From Kofleriaceae bacterium (GTDB taxonomy: Bacteria > Myxococcota_A > Polyangia > Haliangiales > Haliangiaceae), in NCBI GenBank assembly GCA_024762925.1, contig JANTGM010000004.1, forward strand, positions 1 to 64,000: DNA of 64,000 nt, in the 5' to 3' direction. Positions within the stretch are counted from its first letter, which is position 1. Each line of letters begins with the position of its first letter. The notes below the pieces were generated by a model that searched no databases, was not told the DNA's origin, and saw only the letters and a program-made list of their open reading frames with translations. A program made the position numbers and the translations under genes. Positions 1 through 9,108 of the stretch are shown in pieces.

Positions 1-136
1 GTTTGCTGGCGAGGCGGGAAGAGGGAGTTTGCTGGGGCAAGCGACCGAGGAACAACGAAGAAGACGGGCTGAGCCAGTCTCTCCAGCGGGCGAGAAGGCG
101 AGTGAGCGCGTTCTATATGCATGAATCGCGCACGAG

Positions 137-664
137 CTAGGACTTGGTGCGCGATCGGCCCCAACTGAGAAAATCCTTCCAACTCTCTTCGGGCGTAGCT
201 CCAATGTTTAGCGAGTACTTGCTGAGCAACCCACGTGGGCGCTCTGGTTTCTTTGCCAGACGCATATTTGCCTCCGCTGGGGTTCGACACCCCTTGCTGC
301 CATTGCAGTCAACACACGCTGTGACGATATTCTCCCAGGTCATGCCACCTCCCTTTGAGCGAGGCACGACATGGTCGCGAGTGAGTTCTTTAGCGGGCAA
401 CTTCTTGAGGCAGTACTGACACTGATGGTTGTCTCGCAAAAAGATGTTCTGCCTGGTCATGGCAATGCGCATTCGCCGGCGCTGGACGAAGCTTGTGAGC
501 CGAACCACTGCCGGCATCTGCAAGGTCCACGAAACCGCTCGAAGTACCCGATCGTAGCTCTTCACAACCTCCACTTTTCCGACGCACAGCATCGAAACCG
601 CTCGCTGCCAGGAAATCACCCGCAGCGGCTCGTAAGTGGCATTCAGAAGAAGAGTCCGATTCAC
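137..664 (-). CDS. HNH endonuclease family protein
   Basis: Predicted small HNH nuclease of 175 residues. The N-terminus [14 protein letters not shown] is typical of a widespread bacterial HNH family and fixes the start. The HNH core lies at about residues 80-130. It has a zinc-type CxxC pair (CQYC), the [10 protein letters not shown] segment with the catalytic His, then WENIV and a second Cys pair (CVDCN) followed by KG. Members of this family are common next to housekeeping genes, and their cellular substrate is mostly unknown. It stands alone on the minus strand, with about 150 bp of apparently non-coding DNA to the next gene. The fold is confident; a role in restriction or repair cannot be decided from the sequence. 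Confidence 0.88.
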   Translation of the reverse strand: MNRTLLLNATYEPLRVISWQRAVSMLCVGKVEVVKSYDRVLRAVSWTLQMPAVVRLTSFVQRRRMRIAMTRQNIFLRDNHQCQYCLKKLPAKELTRDHVVPRSKGGGMTWENIVTACVDCNGSKGCRTPAEANMRLAKKPERPRGLLSKYSLNIGATPEESWKDFLSWGRSRTKS

Positions 665-817
665 AATATTTCATACTAGCCCGGAATCCGTACCCTCGCA
701 AAGGAGCTTCATCACGCTACTGAGGGGGATTGGGGAGCAAAAGGGTCCAGATCCTGCCTTCCGTGAAGGAGAATATCCCCTTTGTCTTCAGAGAGTTACC
801 TGCCCTAGCGTTTGAAG

Positions 818-1507
818 CTAGCGGACGATCTTTGGACCAGCCAACATGGCCTCATCCATGATCGGCTCTTGGGAGACACCGACAGCTCCCCTGCCACGAG
901 CCTGCAAGAACTCGAGAAACGCAATGGCGGTTGGCAGGTCGAGGGGCGTGATTTCATCGAGGATCTCGCGCGCCTGTCGTCTCAGCGCCTCGCCAGCGGC
1001 TCCACTTGGAGTAGGTTGGGAAACTGGCGTATCAACCGCCTCCAACGTCTCGGGTCCAGTGAGCGAGCCCCAGGGCGGCTCACTTTGCCCTTCAAGCTCG
1101 TGATTCGCCAGCCAATTCTGTATGTGCCAATGCAGGAGATTGGAGCGATAGCTAAACCAACGCTCACGTTCTGTGGGATAGGCGAGCAGAACATCTTTGA
1201 AGCGCCGAAACGCGCCCTTGCCATCAATTGAGATGAGGAGCCGCTGCTGAAGTGCCTCATCGGCAACAGAGCCCACAAATCGCTCCATCCAGCGGTATTG
1301 CTCCCGAGACGAGGCCGGCTCAACTCGCACGTAGTCATCAATGTTTGCAGCGACGTTTGCCTTCAAAGCAGGAGCTTCAGGTTCGCCAGCGCTAATGGTA
1401 ATGACTTGCCCACTGGAGCGCTCAATGAAACTCTCAGTTTGTGGTGAGTTCCTCTCGACGGCTGTCTCCAGCGCCTCCCAGTCGATCAGAATCTGTGTCA
1501 CAGCCAT
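818..1507 (-). CDS. UPF0158 family protein
   Basis: A 229-residue soluble protein. Its centre matches the UPF0158 pattern: a YxWMERF segment, then [13 protein letters not shown], then an aromatic stretch ([18 protein letters not shown]). Function of this family is not established. The C-terminal 70 residues (Pro/Thr-rich linker, then [14 protein letters not shown]...) are an add-on beyond the usual domain. A purine-rich GGGGGAG lies just upstream of the ATG, supporting the start. It is transcribed divergently from rpoZ. Family assignment rests on motif recognition only. Confidence 0.8.
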   Translation of the reverse strand: MAVTQILIDWEALETAVERNSPQTESFIERSSGQVITISAGEPEAPALKANVAANIDDYVRVEPASSREQYRWMERFVGSVADEALQQRLLISIDGKGAFRRFKDVLLAYPTERERWFSYRSNLLHWHIQNWLANHELEGQSEPPWGSLTGPETLEAVDTPVSQPTPSGAAGEALRRQAREILDEITPLDLPTAIAFLEFLQARGRGAVGVSQEPIMDEAMLAGPKIVR

Positions 1508-1639
1508 CGCTCCCCCTGCTCGTTTAAATTAGGCCTGGAATCAAAGTACCAGGATACTCTGGCGGCCAATCTTAGGCAAGCAGGCCCCACACCGGGCAGA
1601 GGCTGAATGACCGTGATGTCAGCCGATCTGCCACAGGCC

Positions 1640-1668
1640 TTGACACCTGCGATGGGGTGGCTAACACT
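1640..1668 (+). promoter_or_regulatory. candidate sigma70-type promoter for rpoZ
   Basis: A perfect TTGACA sits at 1640-1645. With 16-17 bp spacing it faces a poor -10 (TAACAC at 1662-1667 or AACACT at 1663-1668). The rpoZ ATG is only about 12 bp further on and has no visible Shine-Dalgarno sequence, so a leaderless or near-leaderless transcript is possible. The -35 is convincing, the -10 is not. Confidence 0.35.
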
Positions 1669-1679
1669 GCGCGCTTCTT

Positions 1680-1922
1680 ATGGCACGCGTAACCGTTGAA
1701 GACTGTCTCGAAAAGGTCCCTAACCGCTTTGCACTTGTTGTCTTGGCCGCATCCCGTGCCCGACAGCTCAGCCGAGGCGATGACGCCCTTGTCGAGGCCG
1801 ACAACAAACCTGCTGTCATGGCACTTCGAGAAATTGCCAAGAACCTTGTGCACTACAAAGAAGACGTAGACGAGGTTGTTCGCGAGTACCTTGATGAGCG
1901 CAAAGCCGCTGGACTTAGCTAA
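1680..1922 (+). CDS. rpoZ: RNA polymerase omega subunit
   Basis: An 80-residue protein that starts [20 protein letters not shown], the signature opening of bacterial omega. It continues with [10 protein letters not shown] and [10 protein letters not shown], the helices that cradle the C-terminal tail of beta-prime. Omega helps assembly and stability of RNA polymerase and can form part of a ppGpp site. Length is normal for the family. The gene is monocistronic here, followed 90 bp later by a PATAN/J-domain gene in the same direction. The usual neighbour gmk is absent. No oddities. Confidence 0.95.
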   Translation: MARVTVEDCLEKVPNRFALVVLAASRARQLSRGDDALVEADNKPAVMALREIAKNLVHYKEDVDEVVREYLDERKAAGLS

Positions 1923-2012
1923 GTAGATGTAAGCGGCCATCTCGCCAATGAGATAGCCTCGCAACCGCCAAAAATTTGCCGCCGCAGGTGGTGCCCCCTA
2001 GGGTGGGAGTCG

Positions 2013-2810
2013 ATGTCAGTGTCTCTACCACCCTCGGCTCAGCGTTTGGAGCGAGGCGAGTTTGTTCTCCTCTGCTACCGCCTTGGCCAAAGCAAAGCAA
2101 CAGGGGTGCTCACTCTTGAACTCGATCAAGGCAGCTCCGAGCTGCTAGTGCTTCGTCGCGGGCAAGTGTTCACACGCAATAGTGATGCTCTTGGTCGCAG
2201 GACACGTCGACGACTTGAAACGCTTGCGGTCGCGGGCTGCTACGCCCACTTTGATAGTGGTCTGGCAGCGTATCCGCCGAGCATTGGCCAACCCTTCTCC
2301 CTGGCCGATTGGGCGCGCTCCCACCTCGAATCGCAAATCGACTCGGCGCGAGCACAGGAGCTGGTGCGAGAACTCGCTGGCGTCCGCCTGGTCGCCGTTC
2401 CCGACAAGCTTCCAGACTTGGCAAGCTTGGACGCCACGGATCAACGCATCGTGGAGACCATGCGGATGCCAAGGCGGCTCGATCAAATCTGGCCGCTCGC
2501 GCGCACACCACGTTTTCGTCTGCTGTGCTTCATCCACTTCATGCGGGCAGTGGGCGCGGTTCGAGAGCAGGGGGTTGCAACCAGTGCGCGTCCCCGTATT
2601 GGAACACCTGGTAGGCGGAGTGAGGCAATGCGCACCTTGGGGCTCAAGGGCTTTGCAAGTCCACAAGAGGTGAAGCGAGCCTACCGCAACTTGGCTCGCA
2701 CATTACATCCAGATCTGAACCACACGCAGACGAGGGCTGAGCGTCGCGCAAGCGAACAGCAACTCGCCGATGTGAACAGCGCCTATCGCGAACTCATGCA
2801 AGCGCGCTAG
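2013..2810 (+). CDS. PATAN/DUF4388-like protein with C-terminal J domain
   Basis: A 265-residue soluble protein with two recognisable parts. Residues about 15-90 (FVLLCYRLGQSKATGVLTL, ELLVLRRGQVF) resemble the PATAN/DUF4388 fold found in many myxobacterial and deltaproteobacterial regulators. Residues about 203-262 form a J domain with the invariant HPD at 232-234 and the helix KRAYRNLART before it. J domains stimulate the ATPase of DnaK-type Hsp70, so this is probably a specialised co-chaperone. There is no Gly/Phe or zinc-finger region, so it is not DnaJ itself. The client is unknown. The gene ends 12 bp before the RtcB-like gene, so the two may be co-transcribed. Confidence 0.78.
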   Translation: MSVSLPPSAQRLERGEFVLLCYRLGQSKATGVLTLELDQGSSELLVLRRGQVFTRNSDALGRRTRRRLETLAVAGCYAHFDSGLAAYPPSIGQPFSLADWARSHLESQIDSARAQELVRELAGVRLVAVPDKLPDLASLDATDQRIVETMRMPRRLDQIWPLARTPRFRLLCFIHFMRAVGAVREQGVATSARPRIGTPGRRSEAMRTLGLKGFASPQEVKRAYRNLARTLHPDLNHTQTRAERRASEQQLADVNSAYRELMQAR

Positions 2811-2822
2811 GCTTCGGGGTCT

Positions 2823-4031
2823 ATGAACGACCCCAAGCTTGCCTACGCCAAAGAACACGTCTTCATGGCCGGCGTTGACGATAGTGGCGCGCGGCTTTGC
2901 GAAGCCAACCTCCCCTATGGCCTTGCCAAGATCCACCACGTGCAAGCCGAGCTCGGATTGCCACAAGATGCGTCCTTTGTCGGCTCGCCCGACTGCACCA
3001 TCACACGTAACAAGAGGCGCTGGCAGCAAGGCTTTGGCTATGGCGGTGTCTACCAATGGTCTGGAGACTTCGCCGTCTTGGACATCAAGACCAACGCGTG
3101 CGGCATGCTCGTTGGCTCGCTTGACGAGATGCCCGAGCATGAAGCCGTCAAGGAGCAGCTCCGGATTCTTGAGCGCGATGGCTTGACGCTTGATGGCACT
3201 CGCATCGATAACGACCTCACCGAGTCCAATCACTTCGTCGATCTTCTTACGGTGGATCCCCAGGAGCAAAAGGAAGAAGCCCCCGCTGGCGCCAAGCACT
3301 TCTTCATCATGCACTCTAGTGGCCATGAGCACCGAGCAAATACCGCGCTTGGTCCAGGATTGTACTACGACGAGTCCGAAGAACTCGTTGCCATGGCACG
3401 CAGAATCGAGACCCCGTGGGGTGACATTCGCATTCTCGAAGGTGCGATGGCAGCGCGTTGGTACCAGTTCTATAAAGAAGCAGAAGATTTCGTATTCCGC
3501 AGGCGAGAACTGCTCGCAAAGCATCTCTTCGGCGATTTTACGGTTACGGTCAATGCAACGCATCAGGGCTTGGTGCGCGGTTACAACCAAGCCAATGTTG
3601 GCTGCTATCACTACGACGTTGAAGATGGCACGGATGACGGGCCGCTCTTTCCGCTCACACTCTCGCCCGAACTGCCATGCTATCTAGTTCGTGGTAAACG
3701 CAACGTGAGCGAGGAAGCCATGACCAATCTTGGGTGGGACGAGCGACTCGACAAGCATGGCCTTCGCGAGCGGATTGCCGACACCAATCTGCTGCCTCAC
3801 GGTGGCGGCTACCGGTACACGCAGTTTAGTGGGGTTGCCAGCGTGGTTCAGGAGGGGCCCGACAACCGCTTCTTCGAATTGCAATCGACAACCCCCGGTG
3901 AAGAAAACCCGCGCATCGCGACGCCTCGCGACTTGCCATACGCGTATCGCGGAATGGAAGTTAAGGATCGCATGACTGAGCTTGGACTTGGCGATCCAGT
4001 GGTAAAACTCAATCTCAACTACGTTCTGTAG
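2823..4031 (+). CDS. divergent RtcB-like protein
   Basis: A 402-residue protein that keeps the order of RtcB RNA-ligase motifs despite low overall similarity. It has an Asp/Cys metal segment (LDIKTNACGM, D87/C93), the NHF motif (ESNHF, H137), the HSxG motif (MHSSGHEHR, H164) and a helix resembling the RtcB AMxxAxxYA helix (GAMAARWYQFYKEA). Then follow a central His (NATHQGL, H247), CYLVRGKRN at 286-294, PHGGG at 325-329 (candidate for the guanylylated His), and a C-terminal AYRGMEV...GLG...VVKL like the AYKDIDEV tail of RtcB. RtcB joins 2',3'-cyclic-phosphate to 5'-OH RNA ends using GTP and Mn2+. The D-to-C spacing is longer than in canonical RtcB. The activity could be altered or lost. Confidence 0.7.
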   Translation: MNDPKLAYAKEHVFMAGVDDSGARLCEANLPYGLAKIHHVQAELGLPQDASFVGSPDCTITRNKRRWQQGFGYGGVYQWSGDFAVLDIKTNACGMLVGSLDEMPEHEAVKEQLRILERDGLTLDGTRIDNDLTESNHFVDLLTVDPQEQKEEAPAGAKHFFIMHSSGHEHRANTALGPGLYYDESEELVAMARRIETPWGDIRILEGAMAARWYQFYKEAEDFVFRRRELLAKHLFGDFTVTVNATHQGLVRGYNQANVGCYHYDVEDGTDDGPLFPLTLSPELPCYLVRGKRNVSEEAMTNLGWDERLDKHGLRERIADTNLLPHGGGYRYTQFSGVASVVQEGPDNRFFELQSTTPGEENPRIATPRDLPYAYRGMEVKDRMTELGLGDPVVKLNLNYVL

Positions 4032-4058
4032 AACGCCAATCGTTCGCGAACGGACTCC

Positions 4059-5495
4059 ATGCCAGTGAATCAGGCACTCGCTCCAAAGGTCGTGTGGCTC
4101 TGCGCACTGAGTCTTTGCTACTACTGCGCTGTCACCATTGGCGATACGGTGGCTCAGTCCGTCTTTGTGAGCCGCCTCGGAGTTGGTGCACTGCCGAACA
4201 TCTTCCTTCTCAAAGCAGGAATCGATGTGCTCTCGGGATTCCTCTACCTGCCACTCACCCAGGGGCGCTCACCGAGGCGAATTTGGCAAGTATTGCTGTC
4301 CTTCTACGCACTCGTCGTTGCAATCGGCTGGTGGACAAGTTCGGGGAGCGGCAGCGATTTCGGCGCTTATGTCCTCTATGCTGGCCATGAGGTCGCCTGG
4401 ACCCTAGCAGTCATTCACTGGGGAATCTTCTTACTCGACGTGTTTGGCCCAGCTGAGAGTCGCAAGCTCTTCCCCGTGCTCTTTGGCGTTGGCAGATTAG
4501 GAGCATTGCTAGGTGGCTTGCTCGTGGGAAGCCTCGCAGTGCCTATCGGAGCCAGCAACCTTCTGTGGATCGCCATCACCCTCGCCCTCATCTCGGTGTT
4601 TGCAAGCACGCGCCTGGGAAGCCACACACCTCGCCGCGAAGCGCACTCCAGCATTGGAAAAGCCCGGCGCGACGCGCTCGCATCTCCGCTCATTCGGCTC
4701 ATCGCTCTTTCCACCGCAACGATGGTCATGCTTCGCTACGGGCTGCGAATGGTCTCACTAGATGAGATCCGCAGCGCCTTCGATCACGACAAAGATCAGG
4801 TTGCTGCCTTCTTGGGACTTTTCTCAGTGGTCGGAAACGCGCTCGCTTTCGTCCTTGGCCTCTATGTGGTTCCGCGTATCTTGGCCCGTCTCGGTGTGGG
4901 AGCTGCCAACTTGGCCTATGCAAGCTCAACGCTCTTCGCATTTCTTCTAACCTGGCTCTTGCCAGGCCTTGCCTCTGCAAGTGGCGCGCGCTTTGTGGAA
5001 ATGCCACTCAAACACTCACTCAAGACCCCACTCTCAGTGCTCTTCTACGGCGCCGAAGAACCTCGCATTCGCATCGCTGCTCGGTCGATAATTTTTGGGG
5101 TCGCCATTCCCGTCGCAACCGTGGTCGCTGGGCTCAGTTTTCGCGAACTGCGCAGTCACGTAGGTCTCATCAGCGTCTTGGGTGTGGCCACCTCGATCCT
5201 CTACGTAGCAATCTGTGCTTGGCAGAATCGGGTCTATCGCCAACGACTGGAGCACTTATTGGCCATCGAGTTGAAAGACGAGACGCCACCTGCGGAGCCC
5301 ACTGAGCGCTGGGAGCTGCAGCTGCAAGAAATGGCTCCAGCTCTTGGCGATCGCCCACGACAGCTCGCGGCACAGGCGTTTGCAGCCGACAATGAGGCTC
5401 TGCGCTCCCTGGCCTTGGTCGTGCTTAGCGAGCAGCTGCCCCATCACTTGGCCTCGGCAATTGGGCGCGCTACGCTCCAGCCTGATGGCGGTTGA
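4059..5495 (+). CDS. polytopic membrane protein, MFS/nucleotide-transporter-like
   Basis: A 478-residue integral membrane protein with about ten to twelve hydrophobic segments, beginning with WLCALSLCYYCAVTIGDTVA. The layout (paired helices with short basic loops, then a cytoplasmic helical tail of about 80 residues after the last helix) fits an MFS-type or ATP/ADP-translocase-like carrier. No substrate-defining motif is recognised. It overlaps cheW by 11 bp and so is translationally coupled to the chemosensory operon as its first gene. This suggests a sensory or transport role tied to that pathway, which is inference. The start ATG is 27 bp after the RtcB-like stop codon. Confidence 0.7.
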   Translation: MPVNQALAPKVVWLCALSLCYYCAVTIGDTVAQSVFVSRLGVGALPNIFLLKAGIDVLSGFLYLPLTQGRSPRRIWQVLLSFYALVVAIGWWTSSGSGSDFGAYVLYAGHEVAWTLAVIHWGIFLLDVFGPAESRKLFPVLFGVGRLGALLGGLLVGSLAVPIGASNLLWIAITLALISVFASTRLGSHTPRREAHSSIGKARRDALASPLIRLIALSTATMVMLRYGLRMVSLDEIRSAFDHDKDQVAAFLGLFSVVGNALAFVLGLYVVPRILARLGVGAANLAYASSTLFAFLLTWLLPGLASASGARFVEMPLKHSLKTPLSVLFYGAEEPRIRIAARSIIFGVAIPVATVVAGLSFRELRSHVGLISVLGVATSILYVAICAWQNRVYRQRLEHLLAIELKDETPPAEPTERWELQLQEMAPALGDRPRQLAAQAFAADNEALRSLALVVLSEQLPHHLASAIGRATLQPDGG

Positions 5496-5970
5496 ACATG
5501 AGGGCCAAGCAGAGCTCACCAAACTGGTGTGCTTCTTGTTGCAAGGCCAAGAGTACGCCGCGGATATTTTCTTCGTCAAAGAGTCTCTCAAGATGAAGCC
5601 GATTACGAGGGTCGCCCTCACACCCGGCTGGCTCGCTGGCATCATCAACCTGCGCGGAGACGTGGTCGCTGTTATCGACGTATCGCTGTTCTTGGGAATG
5701 CCCAAAACGGAAATCTCTTCGAGCACACGGATCGTTGTTGCCACACACAAGGGCCGCCGAGCGGGGCTCCTTTGCGATGCACTCTGCAACCTTCGCAACC
5801 ATGACCTTGCGACCCTGCAACCTCCCCCTGCCACATTAGACGAATCTGCGTCTTCGGTTCTGGCGGGCGTCCTCACTCTCGAGGACGACAAACCACTGCG
5901 CGTACTTGACCTCGGGGCTCTCTTTGAGAGTCGCGAGCTTGCGTCCTTTCGACGCGGAGATTCTCCATGA
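5485..5970 (+). CDS. cheW: chemotaxis coupling protein CheW
   Basis: A 161-residue CheW-domain protein. The start chosen is ATG 5485 (MAVEHEGQAELTK), because the longer in-frame extension lies inside the preceding gene and has no family similarity. Typical CheW features are FLLQGQEYAADIFFVKES, then TPGWLAGIINLRGDVVAVID, the conserved NLRG loop that contacts receptor and CheA. CheW links receptors to CheA in the signalling array. It overlaps the previous gene by 11 bp and the MCP gene by 4 bp (ATGA). Confidence 0.92.
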   Translation: MAVEHEGQAELTKLVCFLLQGQEYAADIFFVKESLKMKPITRVALTPGWLAGIINLRGDVVAVIDVSLFLGMPKTEISSSTRIVVATHKGRRAGLLCDALCNLRNHDLATLQPPPATLDESASSVLAGVLTLEDDKPLRVLDLGALFESRELASFRRGDSP

Positions 5971-7979
5971 CCAAGAGTAAACGACGAGTGCCCATGTTCC
6001 TTAAGTTCTGGGTGGGCTGTTCTACCCTGGCAACGCTGCTGATTATCGGTGGCCTCTTGGTCGTGCGATCGGAGACCAAGATGAAGTCGCGTGGCGACTA
6101 CCTTGCAAAGCACTTCAAGCGCTACGAACAATACCAAGAGGGGCTTGGGCAAGCAGTCTCCTCTGTCGCCGCCATGATGGCCACGGATGGCGAGCTGATT
6201 GCGGCGCTCACTCCAACAAGCGCAACACCAACGCCTCCAGTAGACGAGGCAACCGGCAAAGTTCTTGCCGACCCCAAAACGCTCGCAGAGGGCCTCTTTC
6301 AGCGTGTCTCCGGCAAGAACGCCGTTCGCCCTGACCTCTTTGTCGTCTTTGATACGAGCAAGATGATCTGGAGCAATCCCGCATCGAAGCTCGGTCCCGA
6401 GGAGATTGAAGAGCTAGAGCCCGTTGCACGAGTACGCTCAGGTCAGGCGTTCTACAACAAGGTGCTCATCACAAACGAACGCGCCATCCAGCTGGCCGGC
6501 GTGCCCATGCGCTCCAGCACCGGAGCGGTGGTTGGTGGCATTCTTGTTGGCGTCGATGTCACCCGCTACATGAAACAGTACCAAGCACAAAGTGACACAA
6601 GGGTCGCGATGCAACACCAGCTATCGATGGTTCACAACGGCAAAGTTGTCGCCTCGGTGATGCCTCGAGACGTCTGGCCAGAGCTAGGCGTCCAACTCCA
6701 AGAAGAAAAATGGCATGAGACACAAGAAGGGGACTACACCCGGGTCTTTGTGAGTCTCAAACAGGGCAACTTCGATTTTACTCAGGGTCCCGTGGAGGGC
6801 TTTGCCGGCATCGACTCAGGACACATCGCCTCACTCTTCTTGCTTCGCAGTCGAGCAAACCTAAAAGGCCGCGGCCCCCGAATCCCCTGGATCGAGATGC
6901 TCATTGGGGCCGTATTGTCGCTGGCGATGGCTTCGCTCCTTGCCTTCTGGATCACCCGCCCCATCAAGAAGTTCGTGGTTCAGAGTCAGCAGATGCTCGA
7001 AGGAGGTGGCGACCTCAATCAGCGAATTGAAATTTCCTCCCGCGATGAAACGGCCGATCTGGCGCGCAACATCAACAAGGTATTTGCGCGGCTCTACAAC
7101 CTCGCCAGTGAGGTGCAAGGAGCCGCCTTCCACGTGGGTGCATCCTCCGCGCAAATCGGAGCCGCCTCACGCAATATGCTCGGTGGCCTCCAAGATCAGA
7201 CGTTCAAGATCGAAAGCTCCACCGCAGCGATAACCGAACTTTCCGCGTCGATTCAGCAAGTGGCAACAAACGCCAACCAAGCCGCCCAGGTTGCAGAGAA
7301 GACCAATACTGCTGTGGGCAATGCAGTTCAGCGCATGCAACAAATCCGCAGTTCGGTGGTGCAAGCATCATCGAAAATGGCTGAGCTTGGCGAGAGTTCA
7401 AAGCGCATCGGGCACATTGTCGAAGTGATTCGGCAAATCAGCGAGCAAACCTCACTACTCGCGCTCAACGCTTCCATTGAAGCGGCACATGCAGGGGAGC
7501 AAGGCCGAGGCTTTGCCGTCGTCGCCGATGAGGTTAGTTCTCTGGCGCGTCGTGTTGGGCAATCCGCAAAAGACATTGAGGCACTCATTCAAACTGTGAA
7601 AGAGCAAACAAGCGATGCGATTGCATCGATGGAAGTGGGCAGCTCGGACGTTGAAAGCGGAACTCTGCTCGTCACCAACACACTCCAAGATCTGGGTGAC
7701 CTCATCGCGACGGTGAATGACACCGCAACAGCGGTCCAAGAGCAGGCGGAAGTGTCTGATGAAATCGCGCGCAACATGGATGCCGTGCAGACCATCGCGT
7801 CCGAGCTTGTGGTCGGGTCTGAGGAAGCGGTGCAACAGGGAGAACAACTTCACACGCTGGCGTTCGAGCTCGAACGATCGGTTGGCGGCTTCAATCTCGA
7901 CGGCGAAAAGGACCCATCCGGATCAGTAAAACACCTAGCCAGCAACTCCCCTGCCGAGCTCACGGATGGTGACGCCTAA
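5967..7979 (+). CDS. methyl-accepting chemotaxis protein
   Basis: A 670-residue receptor. TM1 is at about 11-34, followed by an extracytoplasmic sensor of about 270 residues with a Cache-like look (GGILVGVDVTRYM), TM2 at about 306-328 and HAMP after it (WITRPIKKFV). The long cytoplasmic coiled coil carries the hairpin tip: the core EQTSLLALNASIEAAHAGE, then GRGFAVVADEV, at about 492-525. The tip is the CheA/CheW contact. Ligand is not predictable. It begins inside the cheW stop (ATGA) and overlaps cheR by 14 bp. No C-terminal CheR/CheB tether pentapeptide (NWxxF-like) is visible. Confidence 0.93.
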   Translation: MTKSKRRVPMFLKFWVGCSTLATLLIIGGLLVVRSETKMKSRGDYLAKHFKRYEQYQEGLGQAVSSVAAMMATDGELIAALTPTSATPTPPVDEATGKVLADPKTLAEGLFQRVSGKNAVRPDLFVVFDTSKMIWSNPASKLGPEEIEELEPVARVRSGQAFYNKVLITNERAIQLAGVPMRSSTGAVVGGILVGVDVTRYMKQYQAQSDTRVAMQHQLSMVHNGKVVASVMPRDVWPELGVQLQEEKWHETQEGDYTRVFVSLKQGNFDFTQGPVEGFAGIDSGHIASLFLLRSRANLKGRGPRIPWIEMLIGAVLSLAMASLLAFWITRPIKKFVVQSQQMLEGGGDLNQRIEISSRDETADLARNINKVFARLYNLASEVQGAAFHVGASSAQIGAASRNMLGGLQDQTFKIESSTAAITELSASIQQVATNANQAAQVAEKTNTAVGNAVQRMQQIRSSVVQASSKMAELGESSKRIGHIVEVIRQISEQTSLLALNASIEAAHAGEQGRGFAVVADEVSSLARRVGQSAKDIEALIQTVKEQTSDAIASMEVGSSDVESGTLLVTNTLQDLGDLIATVNDTATAVQEQAEVSDEIARNMDAVQTIASELVVGSEEAVQQGEQLHTLAFELERSVGGFNLDGEKDPSGSVKHLASNSPAELTDGDA

Positions 7980-9108
7980 CGCTCTTCCACCAGACGTGCT
8001 CGGAAAAATCCGCACGAGCATCACGGAGCGCACTGGTTTGAACCCGCAAGACTGGGTGCTGGAAGCCCGAGTGCAAGAACGCATGCGAGAGCGCGGCGTA
8101 GACCAGGCGCACACATATGCTGATCTACTTGGGGGCAGGCCCGAACTAACCGCTCTCATCGAGCTGTTGCGTGTCGGCGAGACCCGGTTCTACCGCCATG
8201 AGTCTCAAATGCGTGCGGTGGTCGAACTCGTCATGCCTGCGCTGCGACGCGGCGTCGGGCCCGCCAGACTGTGGAGCGCGGGATGCGCAACCGGGGAAGA
8301 AGCCTACACCCTTGCGATGCTGCTCTCACGAGGGCTTGACGGCCATCGCTCGTTCAAGATTCTTGCCTCAGACATTTCCCCAGCTAGCATCGAGCGCGCC
8401 AGGGCGGGAATTTACCGCGAAGCAGCGATCGGCACCTTGCCACACAGCTATCGAACCGGCTTTGAGCGTTCCGCCGACGGTAACTTCCAAGTCTCCCCTG
8501 CCTTGCGAGCGCTTGTGGAATTTGAGGAACGCAACCTTGCAACGGGAGGCTACCCAGGTTCCTTCGACCTGATCTTTTGCAGAAATGTTCTGATTTACTT
8601 CGAGGAGTCGGCGAAAGACGCGGCGCTTCGTCGGCTTGTCAAGGCACTCAAACCAGGCGCCTTCCTCTTCTTGGGGTACTCAGAGTCGCTCCGAGATGTC
8701 GCCGGTCTTGAGGTGGTTAGCAGCGACGAATGCACTGTTTACCGGCGGAAGATGGCGCTGGATTCCGCAGTGAACCGCCCCTCCACAGGCGTCCGAGTTC
8801 TAATGCCCACACCTTTGGACTCGGCAAACACCCAGCCTGCCACGTCGGTCCTCGTCGCCCTACAAGGCCAGTACTCCAACGGCCAACGCCTCCAGTCAGA
8901 GCTCGATGTGGCGTTTCGCAAAGCCACAACGCATGTCGTAGTCGACCTTGACGGAGCCGACTACTTGGGCCAAGAGACCGCTGATGTTCTTCGCAACATG
9001 CGTGAGAAAGCCATGCTTCGCGGAATCGCACTGCGCTGGTGTGCAACCCGGGCGGGCCACCTACGCTTTCTTCGCCGCCACAATCTTAGCGACGGAGACA
9101 AAGAATGA
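7966..9108 (+). CDS. cheR: CheR methyltransferase fused to a C-terminal STAS-like domain
   Basis: 380 residues. Residues 1-270 are a complete CheR: an N-terminal helical domain with RVGETRFYR, the SAM-binding WSAGCATGEEAYTLAM and the RNVLIYF motif. The enzyme methylates glutamates of the MCP. Residues about 285-375 add a STAS/MlaB-like domain (VLVALQGQ..., VVVDLDGADYL, LRGIALRW). In it the usual phospho-acceptor Ser (DxSG...DSSG) is replaced by GQET, so it probably acts as a binding or docking module and is not switched by phosphorylation. CheR-STAS fusions are unusual. It overlaps cheA by 4 bp. Confidence 0.88.
   Translation: MVTPNALPPDVLGKIRTSITERTGLNPQDWVLEARVQERMRERGVDQAHTYADLLGGRPELTALIELLRVGETRFYRHESQMRAVVELVMPALRRGVGPARLWSAGCATGEEAYTLAMLLSRGLDGHRSFKILASDISPASIERARAGIYREAAIGTLPHSYRTGFERSADGNFQVSPALRALVEFEERNLATGGYPGSFDLIFCRNVLIYFEESAKDAALRRLVKALKPGAFLFLGYSESLRDVAGLEVVSSDECTVYRRKMALDSAVNRPSTGVRVLMPTPLDSANTQPATSVLVALQGQYSNGQRLQSELDVAFRKATTHVVVDLDGADYLGQETADVLRNMREKAMLRGIALRWCATRAGHLRFLRRHNLSDGDKE

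Noticed and set aside
1-136. Partial gene at the left edge
   Set aside because: No frame with start, motif or ribosome-binding site could be seen.
2703-3611. 302-codon minus-strand frame
   Set aside because: Antisense to the RtcB-like gene, whose conserved motifs prove the plus strand is coding.
4059-5495. Naming the membrane protein an ATP/ADP translocase
   Set aside because: General layout is similar, but no substrate motif could be confirmed by eye.
5256-6152. 298-codon minus-strand frame
   Set aside because: Covers the junction of three overlapping che genes on the other strand and has no recognisable domain.
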